NCBI GenBank assembly: GCA_030696545.1
Contig: JAUYSA010000311.1
Location: forward strand, 1 to 10,250
Source of the DNA: Hyphomonadaceae bacterium
GTDB lineage: Bacteria; Pseudomonadota; Alphaproteobacteria; Caulobacterales; Hyphomonadaceae
Direction of reading: 5' to 3'
Length of the DNA: 10,250 bases
Shown: positions 5,147-10,250 of the stretch, piece by piece
Numbering within the stretch: the first letter of the stretch is position 1
Layout: each line of letters begins with the position of its first letter
Program-made: the position numbers and the translations under genes
The notes under the pieces: model-generated
What the model was told of the DNA's origin: nothing
Database searches by the model: none
Seen by the model: the letters and a program-made list of their open reading frames with translations, nothing else

Positions 5147-5962
5147 TTATTTTGAATAAATTACTTCTAAAATTTTGTCAATTGGTTCAACTATACTATA
5201 ACCCGTATTTGAATTACCATAAATGTTAACAGCAACAACAATTCCAATTAAAGAATAGTTTGATACCATTACTTCTGTTTGGCTTTTGTAAATTACTGGA
5301 CCACCACTATTACCCTTATTAGCGAAGCAGTCAACAATTATTTTAGTTTGAAAAACATCTTTGCCAGCAACTGCACCTTTACGCAATAGAGGTCTGTTAA
5401 AATCATATATGGGCGTTTTTCCTTGAGTTACTGAGGTTGGATACCCAATTATAAAAACGTCATTACCAATAGAAATATCCTTAAATCTTTTAATTAACTT
5501 TGGACTGCAAACCATTAAATTTAATTTCCCAAAGTGATGTACATACTTATTAAACGCAATCCCATTAATGGAATCCAGTTTTTTAGAATCTCCTAATTCT
5601 ATTGCAACTATATCATAATTGCTTTTATATTTTATTTTCTTTTCAGATTCTAAAAAACTTAAGTCTAATGTTATTTTATCTGGAGTTTTGGAATCAGAAT
5701 TCTTGTCATAAAAATTCACGCTACCAATTGCAGATTTAAGTTTTCCTAATGAATCATATAAAACGTGATGAGCTGTTATTAAATATGTGTGCAGCGAATC
5801 TTGGTAAAAGAATCCAGTACCATCATATTTTGTTAGGATATTTCCATCAATTCTGCTTAGAGAAATATATACAGCTGATTCAATATTATCGGCAGGGATT
5901 TGTGAAATAATCTTGTTAAATGATATGACAAAAAAAATAATTAATATAAATTGTTTCATCAT
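5147..5962 (-). CDS. Exported trypsin-fold serine protease, 271 aa
   Basis: The N-terminus MMKQFILIIFFVISFNKIIS is a signal peptide, with cleavage likely near residue 21, so the enzyme acts in the periplasm or outside. The catalytic triad of chymotrypsin/trypsin-fold peptidases is visible: His66 in LITAHHVL, Asp117 in NYDIVAIEL and Ser219 in GNSGGPV, with supporting motifs GTGFFY (48-53) and VFIIGYP (169-175). There is no PDZ domain as in DegP/HtrA proteins; after the Ser motif only about 50 residues remain. Two ATGs stand in tandem. The start follows the TAG of the 64-aa gene by three bases (TAGTAAATGATG). Proteases of this fold occur as effectors or triggers in several defence systems, usually cytoplasmic; the signal peptide here is the odd point. 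The substrate is unknown. Confidence 0.85.
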   Translation of the reverse strand: MMKQFILIIFFVISFNKIISQIPADNIESAVYISLSRIDGNILTKYDGTGFFYQDSLHTYLITAHHVLYDSLGKLKSAIGSVNFYDKNSDSKTPDKITLDLSFLESEKKIKYKSNYDIVAIELGDSKKLDSINGIAFNKYVHHFGKLNLMVCSPKLIKRFKDISIGNDVFIIGYPTSVTQGKTPIYDFNRPLLRKGAVAGKDVFQTKIIVDCFANKGNSGGPVIYKSQTEVMVSNYSLIGIVVAVNIYGNSNTGYSIVEPIDKILEVIYSK

Positions 5963-5965
5963 TTA

Positions 5966-6160
5966 CTATTTTAAAAAGCCTTTATACTGGTTTGTGATTA
6001 ATTCTAATTTGGTATTGATATTGTTTAAGTCCTCTAGGTTGGATAGGTCTTGATTCCTTCGTATCTCTAATACACCACGTTCAACACGGTCAAGTTCATT
6101 AACCAATAATAATTGGTTTTCAATTATCTTTTTTAATGCTAGTTCTTTTTCTGATTCCAT
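5966..6160 (-). CDS. Small coiled-coil protein, 64 aa
   Basis: The whole protein is predicted helical from its composition: MESEKELALKKIIENQLLLV with heptad-like spacing of I/L, then VERGVLEIRR, an acidic break (NQDLSNLEDLNN) and a second helix (INTKLELITNQYKGF). It probably forms a helical hairpin or oligomer. No signal or membrane segment is seen, so it is likely cytoplasmic. It starts 6 bases after the membrane protein gene upstream and ends 3 bases before the protease gene, which supports it as a real gene despite its size. No family is recognised; a scaffold or assembly role is a guess. Confidence 0.65.
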   Translation of the reverse strand: MESEKELALKKIIENQLLLVNELDRVERGVLEIRRNQDLSNLEDLNNINTKLELITNQYKGFLK

Positions 6161-6166
6161 AAATTA

Positions 6167-6997
6167 TTATTTTAGCATTGTAACCGTTCCCTTGGAACAA
6201 TCATATATATAGCCAAGTTTTCCAAAATCACCAAATACAATTATAGTTGGTTTCTGTTTAAAGTTTGTTGTATAATAAATTGAATTTGTAGCGGGGATTG
6301 CACCATCCGAAAACTGACCACAATAATTCCCCCAAAGCTTCACGCCCCAAATTGTCACATCACCAGTTGAAACGCTTCTAACAAATGGCGCATTTGAACC
6401 AATATCAATTAAACGTTCACTTTCTTCAAAGGGAATTACAATATATGGTTTCAACCATTTACCTACTTTAGGTTGACATTTAAATGTGTTAGTTGAGTTA
6501 TCAAAAGAAACTTGAAAATTATCACTTAAATCAACATTTAAATCATCTAGGTCTTCACGTGACTTCACATTAAATTCAACCTTACCTGCATTGATACCAT
6601 TACCACTAATAGTACCATAATTATTTGCTGTGTTATTTTCTGTTTCGTTATCTTTCATTTTCTTCTGGGTTTTTGAATTAGGTTTTTTTGGTGTTTCAAA
6701 CTTTGGTTTATCTTTTGAAAATTTGGGAATTTTACTGGTGGTGTCCTTCTTGGTTTCTTTTTTTTCAGTTGAATCCTTTTTTATTGGTGGTTCTTTTTTT
6801 GAATTTTCTTCAACAATTGGTTCTGTTGTTTCAGAGTTATTTGCTGTAACCTGTTCTGGTTTTGGAGTTGATAGGTAAAGTCTGTACCAAACATAAGCTT
6901 GAAATATTATCAACACGGCAAAAATAAAGAGTGTCCAACCTTTCAGGTTTTTATCATTTTCAATTGTTTGCCAATATTCTTTTATTGATTTAAACAT
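6167..6997 (-). CDS. Single-pass membrane protein with charged linker and C-terminal beta domain, 276 aa
   Basis: A short N-terminal helix (FKSIKEYWQTIENDKNLKG) leads into one membrane helix at about 21-41 (TLFIFAVLIIFQAYVW). Then comes a long low-complexity linker, about 43-120, made mostly of Lys, Glu, Thr, Pro and Ser. A short repetitive stretch NNYGTISGNGINAGKV (about 124-140) with a beta-solenoid look introduces a C-terminal beta-rich domain of about 130 residues with aromatic strands (IWGVKLWGNY, TIIVFGDFGKLGYIYD) and three Cys. The topology is uncertain. If the linker is outside, the C-terminal domain would share the periplasm with the protease encoded two genes on and could be its substrate. 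It starts 20 bases after the 110-aa gene. No family is recognised. Confidence 0.75.
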   Translation of the reverse strand: MFKSIKEYWQTIENDKNLKGWTLFIFAVLIIFQAYVWYRLYLSTPKPEQVTANNSETTEPIVEENSKKEPPIKKDSTEKKETKKDTTSKIPKFSKDKPKFETPKKPNSKTQKKMKDNETENNTANNYGTISGNGINAGKVEFNVKSREDLDDLNVDLSDNFQVSFDNSTNTFKCQPKVGKWLKPYIVIPFEESERLIDIGSNAPFVRSVSTGDVTIWGVKLWGNYCGQFSDGAIPATNSIYYTTNFKQKPTIIVFGDFGKLGYIYDCSKGTVTMLK

Positions 6998-7017
6998 TAA
7001 TTTCAGTTTTTAATTTT

Positions 7018-7350
7018 TTAGTTAAGTATTGGTTGTGTTACTTCTTCAATTTCTTCACTTAGAGCTTTTAGGTCACCATAACTTTCTGTTTCATCATCTA
7101 AATCACCTTGACGTTCTTGAATTGTATCTAGCTTATCTAAAGCCCAACTAACATTACTAGCTTCTTTACACAATGTATTTAGATGGTCTTCAATGTATGA
7201 TACATAAACTACAATGTGACTAAACCTTGCTTTAAAATTTGGATGGTCGTTTTCATCTGCATAAGCTCTTAACTCAAATAACCACGTTTTGATTTCTTCT
7301 TTGTAATATTGTATACTTTCTTCTGGTGTTCTTTCTTTCTTCTTTGGCAT
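7018..7350 (-). CDS. Small helical protein, 110 aa, first gene of the eight-gene unit
   Basis: The protein begins with a basic tail (PKKKERTPEES), then reads as helices rich in Glu, Asp and aromatic residues, with no signal or membrane segment. It is the paralogue of the 105-aa protein at 4815: EIKxxLxEL (19-27), ENDHxxF (33-39), SH (44-45), and the final GDLKALSEEIEEVTQPILN block matching GDLNLVFEQIVSLVQPILD. Identity is moderate, but the order and the identical C-terminal design make common descent very likely. The start ATG at 7350 has a long A-rich leader and no Shine-Dalgarno sequence. No promoter matching TAnnTTTG was found in the 200 bases upstream. The function is unknown. Confidence 0.75.
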   Translation of the reverse strand: MPKKKERTPEESIQYYKEEIKTWLFELRAYADENDHPNFKARFSHIVVYVSYIEDHLNTLCKEASNVSWALDKLDTIQERQGDLDDETESYGDLKALSEEIEEVTQPILN

Positions 7351-7567
7351 ATTAAAATTTGTTTTCGTTATCTCTTTAAATTTTCGGTATATACTTTCCC
7401 ATTTTACCTAATGCGTAACACCACCATCATCAATACGCTCAGAATTTTTTCATCTATTAAATTTACGGAAACTTATTGCTGCGGATTGCTACAATTGATA
7501 GTATTTTAATAACTTGTTTATAGTCTAATAACAGGTCAGTTTGTCGAACTTTCTCCACTCTTGTAAA
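7351..7567. other. AT-rich upstream region of the eight-gene unit, no gene seen
   Basis: This gap carries no frame on either strand that looks like a protein over more than about 20 codons. It must hold the promoter of the eight-gene unit if the terminator at 7568-7599 isolates it from the RHS side, but no exact TAnnTTTG element was found on the minus strand. Confidence 0.4.
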
Positions 7568-7599
7568 CAAAAACCAAGGCTATTGACCTTGGTTTTTTT
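7568..7599. terminator. Hairpin terminator after the lipoprotein gene
   Basis: The arms AAAACCAAGG (7570-7579) and CCTTGGTTTT (7587-7596) form a 10-base stem with a 7-base loop, with T-rich sequence on both exits. It lies about 50 bases after the lipoprotein stop and closes the RHS-toxin unit on the minus strand. Confidence 0.85.
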
Positions 7600-7646
7600 T
7601 CATTTATGCTAAAATGTAAAAAACTATACTAATGAATAAGACATAT

Positions 7647-8015
7647 TTAATTTTGTATGCGAGTTATTGTAGAGTTTTTAATAATTTTCTGTAGACCCTG
7701 CATTCTTGGTGGATAAAGCTCGCCTTTTTTTACCTTAATCTTTTTCCAATAAATGGTGTAATAGACACCTTTTACTTCAAATTTTTTGTCAATCAGAGAG
7801 TCATTCCAATTTTCTTTTCTTTCCAAGAAGTAATAGGAGCGATTGCTAAGAAGACCTGCACCTTCCACTAAATGTTTAGCTAAACCCTGAACAACTATAA
7901 TAGAGTCCTTTTCGGGCTTATTAACCACATATGGTTCCTTAGAGCTTCGACATGCAGTCAAAGCAAAAACTAATAAGACAGCTGCAAAAGCAACTATTGT
8001 TTTAAAATAGGGCAT
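7647..8015 (-). CDS. Small lipoprotein, 122 aa, downstream of the RHS toxin-immunity pair
   Basis: The N-terminus MPYFKTIVAFAAVLLVFALTAC is a type II signal peptide with lipobox LTAC, the lipidated Cys being residue 22. A mature domain of about 100 residues follows, beta-rich and basic, containing KFEVKGVYYTIYWKKIKVK and ending STITRIQN. It is therefore anchored to a membrane facing the periplasm. The gene starts 29 bases after the stop of the 85-aa gene on the same strand, so it is probably co-transcribed with the RHS gene. Such a lipoprotein could be a second, periplasmic immunity protein or an unrelated surface protein. No family is recognised. Confidence 0.8.
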   Translation of the reverse strand: MPYFKTIVAFAAVLLVFALTACRSSKEPYVVNKPEKDSIIVVQGLAKHLVEGAGLLSNRSYYFLERKENWNDSLIDKKFEVKGVYYTIYWKKIKVKKGELYPPRMQGLQKIIKNSTITRIQN

Positions 8016-8044
8016 AACAAAAAAACATCAGACGTTTTGAGACG

Positions 8045-8302
8045 CTATCTAAAAAGCAATTCAAATTTTTTCTTAAACTCTTCTTCCGACTTAAATAATT
8101 CATCTGGTTTTGAGGTAAAAGCTGGATTGTCATCATTTTTGGATAACCCTATTGAATCATCATCAATCTGAATAACATACCAAAGGTTTTTATACCAAAT
8201 ATCAACCATAACCGCCCCTGAATCAAAATTATGAATATCATATTTTATCGATTTTTGCTCAAGTATATTAACTACGTATTTAATAATTATTTTTTTATCC
8301 AT
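8045..8302 (-). CDS. Probable immunity protein for the RHS tip toxin, 85 aa
   Basis: The gene starts 17 bases after the stop of the RHS gene, the usual place for the cognate immunity gene of a polymorphic toxin. The protein is small, soluble and acidic toward its C-terminal half. It has an N-terminal helix (KKIIIKYVVNILEQKSI), a beta sheet (VMVDIWYKNLWYVIQIDDDSIGLS) and a C-terminal helix (SEEEFKKKFELLF). No signal peptide is seen, so it would act in the cytoplasm. The role is inferred from position, size and charge; no named immunity family is assigned. Confidence 0.65.
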   Translation of the reverse strand: MDKKIIIKYVVNILEQKSIKYDIHNFDSGAVMVDIWYKNLWYVIQIDDDSIGLSKNDDNPAFTSKPDELFKSEEEFKKKFELLFR

Positions 8303-8319
8303 TTTATACTTTTAATTAT

Positions 8320-10250
8320 TTATTTTTTTACAAAAAATTCACCCTTCCTTGTAAAGATAGTAAAGCTTCCGTTTGGTTGTATTTCAATTTTATGACCTCT
8401 TGTTAAAGCCGTTACATTTCCATTATCATGATAAGTTACATATTTATCATCAAGAATTCCAAACATTCTATCATCTTGTCCACTATACTTTTCTTCAACA
8501 GCATCTAACGCCGCATTTACTAATTCAATTGCTTCCTTAGGATTTTTAGGTTTAGGTCCCTTGAGAATATTCTCTTTAAACATTTCTAACCTTTCGAAAC
8601 GAGGTTTCACTGGTCGAATATTAATAGCAGGTTTTGTATCCAAAACAGGAAGAGCCTCTTTACTAGTTTCACTTGGTTTAATTTCTACATGTGTTTCTGG
8701 CATATTGGGCGTTAACGGTATTTCCTTCGGTTTAACTTCTAATTTTTTTCCAATTCCAATACTTGATATTATTGGCCATACAAAGGTGTTCAAAAAAATA
8801 CTTATTTTTAAAAGAGGATTATCTGTTGCACGGTATGCTTCTCCAGCTTCTTTTGCAACAGCATAATCTGGATTGCTTATAGCATCACTAATTGACTCTT
8901 TTGAATGTAAGTTTTCAGAATGTTTTATTGTTGCATTTATAAGTCGTATTTGTTCTTTTTTTTCATAAGTTCCGTTTGCCTTTTCTTCCATTCTTTTAAG
9001 AACATCTTGACTCGGACCAATAGTATTTACATCTGTATTATCTTTCTTTGCCACATTGCTATTGACTGCTGGTTGATTTTTTCCCTTATCATCGCCTCCT
9101 CCATCAGTACCCATCCCATTATAGTCAATTCTATTTATTGGGTTGTTATCTGCATGTACATAAGAAGACTGCCAGACATATTTCCCCGCCAGCGGGTCAA
9201 CACTTATGAACCGACACGTCCATGCGGCATAGTACCTTGCTCCGTAATAGTACAATCCACTTTCTGCGTCTCTCTCTTTGCCTACATATCGGTAGCGCTT
9301 GTAGGTGAACGTTCTTAGTGAAGAATCACCAAAAGGATAGTATTCTTCTTTGTCGATTTCAGTGCCGCTTGTGTTTGTTCGCATGACAGAAGAACCAATT
9401 TGATTTTCTATAACGTAAGTTATATCATCACTAATATCTCCCGGAAAAGCTGTGCCGGGATTTATTCTTACTTCCGCAATTCTGCTTTTATCATCCATGA
9501 TGTGGATGTAATTTTTTTCATATGTACTTCCTGTTTCAAGTTTTACATATTCAAAAATACCATCAATGTAGATTGTACGTTCATATATAGGTGTTGAGGA
9601 CGTTCCGGTTCTTACTAATTTACTTACCCTGTCTTGTCCACTATAATCATACTGGGTATAAACAGTGGGGTCAGCTGCTCCAACTTTGTTTTTATAACAT
9701 ATCAATTGGTCGGCATGGTTCCACACATAAAAACGATTACTACTTGCGGTAATCTGGTTGCCGTTGGCATCATAAGTAAAATCTTCTATTAAGGCTGATG
9801 AGCCATCTACAACTTGTTGTAGAGTATTAACACCTGTATTATAATCAAAAGTGCGGGTAAAACCATTTGTGCCACCTTGTATTACATTTTGTATGTTACC
9901 TAATTTATCATAATCATAGGTTCTACTGTAAAACCTTACATTGCTTGCATTAGGAGAACCGGGTGCAGGAGCATCATCATATAAATAATTATTTCCGCTT
10001 TGGGTATTACTTTCTCTTCCATCAGCATAAGTTAAACGGTAAATAGGATCATATTCAAATTCTCGGTCAAGAGCATTGCTGCCTAATGTACCAGTACTAA
10101 TACCACAATCTGTTACACGGGTTAATATTTTTACAATGTTGCCTATCAAATCAAAATTAAATCCATCGTCTTGTTTTGTAGTACCGCTGCTATAAGCATA
10201 GGTAATTGTATTGCCTACTTGTGTTTTTGTATATTTTTCGCTGCGTTGTC
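8320..10250 (-). CDS. RHS repeat protein, C-terminal part with toxin-like tip (start lies outside the window)
   Basis: The frame is open to base 10250, so about 640 C-terminal residues are visible. The TTG at 10149 is an internal codon, not a start. YD repeats (YDYDKLGNIQNVI, FTYDANGNQI, YDYSGQDRVSKL) fill about 9290-10250. The RHS core end follows at about 9195-9294 with RYRYVGKERDAESGLYYYGA, then SVDPLAG and NNPINRIDYNG. After about 9108 the sequence changes to a variable tip (about 260 aa): a Lys/Asn-rich linker, a hydrophobic segment (LLKISIFLNTFVWPIISSI, about 8750-8815), a Pro/Lys linker, and a final domain of about 80 residues (8320-8562) with one long helix and several strands containing YVTYHDNGNV and TRGHKIEI. 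Helix plus strands with conserved-looking His could be a BECR-type RNase, but this is unproven. RHS proteins deliver such tips to competitors; an adjacent immunity gene fits. Confidence 0.88.
   Translation of the reverse strand, partial: QRSEKYTKTQVGNTITYAYSSGTTKQDDGFNFDLIGNIVKILTRVTDCGISTGTLGSNALDREFEYDPIYRLTYADGRESNTQSGNNYLYDDAPAPGSPNASNVRFYSRTYDYDKLGNIQNVIQGGTNGFTRTFDYNTGVNTLQQVVDGSSALIEDFTYDANGNQITASSNRFYVWNHADQLICYKNKVGAADPTVYTQYDYSGQDRVSKLVRTGTSSTPIYERTIYIDGIFEYVKLETGSTYEKNYIHIMDDKSRIAEVRINPGTAFPGDISDDITYVIENQIGSSVMRTNTSGTEIDKEEYYPFGDSSLRTFTYKRYRYVGKERDAESGLYYYGARYYAAWTCRFISVDPLAGKYVWQSSYVHADNNPINRIDYNGMGTDGGGDDKGKNQPAVNSNVAKKDNTDVNTIGPSQDVLKRMEEKANGTYEKKEQIRLINATIKHSENLHSKESISDAISNPDYAVAKEAGEAYRATDNPLLKISIFLNTFVWPIISSIGIGKKLEVKPKEIPLTPNMPETHVEIKPSETSKEALPVLDTKPAINIRPVKPRFERLEMFKENILKGPKPKNPKEAIELVNAALDAVEEKYSGQDDRMFGILDDKYVTYHDNGNVTALTRGHKIEIQPNGSFTIFTRKGEFFVKK

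Noticed and set aside
6560..6625. Homology between the G/N-rich stretches of the 276-aa and 300-aa proteins
   Set aside because: Both contain short GN/NG repeats, but the match is compositional and too short to claim common descent.
7309..7509. Plus-strand frame of 66 codons spanning the start of the 110-aa gene
   Set aside because: Its composition is Phe/Tyr/Cys-rich in the way of antisense frames, and it overlaps a better-supported gene and its leader.
10147..10149. TTG as start codon of the RHS gene
   Set aside because: The frame stays open upstream to the window edge and reads RHS-like sequence, so this is an internal Leu codon.

Overview
The window is AT-rich, with almost all genes on the minus strand. 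It looks like the accessory part of a Bacteroidota genome. Three things point there: a giant RHS/YD-repeat protein of the kind common in that phylum, two exact copies of the Bacteroidota -7 promoter consensus TAnnTTTG, and A-rich leaders without Shine-Dalgarno sites. No rRNA, tRNA, CRISPR array or transposase was seen. The phylum is an inference; no genus is proposed.

Right side (7647-10250): the 3' end of an RHS protein gene enters from the right edge. It ends in a C-terminal toxin-like tip, followed 17 bases later by a small acidic protein that is the likely immunity partner, then a small lipoprotein and a hairpin terminator. At the far left edge (1-93) a second stretch of RHS core on the same strand begins abruptly and runs out of the window. 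The block between the two is therefore flanked by RHS core sequence, as expected for an RHS locus with a displaced, 5'-truncated second copy.

Centre (2494-7350): eight closely packed minus-strand genes run 7350 to 3382. In order they encode a small helical protein (110 aa), a single-pass membrane protein with a charged linker (276 aa), a 64-aa coiled coil, an exported trypsin-fold serine protease (271 aa), a paralogue of the first protein (105 aa), a two-helix membrane protein resembling the putative phage abortive infection (PutAbiC) type (242 aa), a three-helix membrane protein (191 aa) and a 43-aa K/P-rich peptide. A hairpin terminator follows. Only 17 bases past its T-tract begins a 273-aa protein with the Thr/Asp/Lys pattern of proteasome-type Ntn hydrolases. 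That gene ends against a 30-base perfect palindrome acting as a shared terminator with a convergent 73-aa gene. The tight gene order, the paralogue pair heading each half, the membrane proteins and the two protease-like proteins make this the best candidate for an undescribed, membrane-centred system, perhaps defensive. That role is inference.

Left side (446-1982): a three-gene minus-strand unit (300, 92 and 82 aa, all unrecognised by name) starts from a promoter region that also holds a plus-strand promoter copy and a 20-base perfect palindrome between the two, so it is probably a divergently transcribed, repressor-controlled module. It ends in a good hairpin terminator at 407-439. Between that terminator and the RHS fragment, 115-406 holds a strong inverted repeat and what look like decayed coding pieces.
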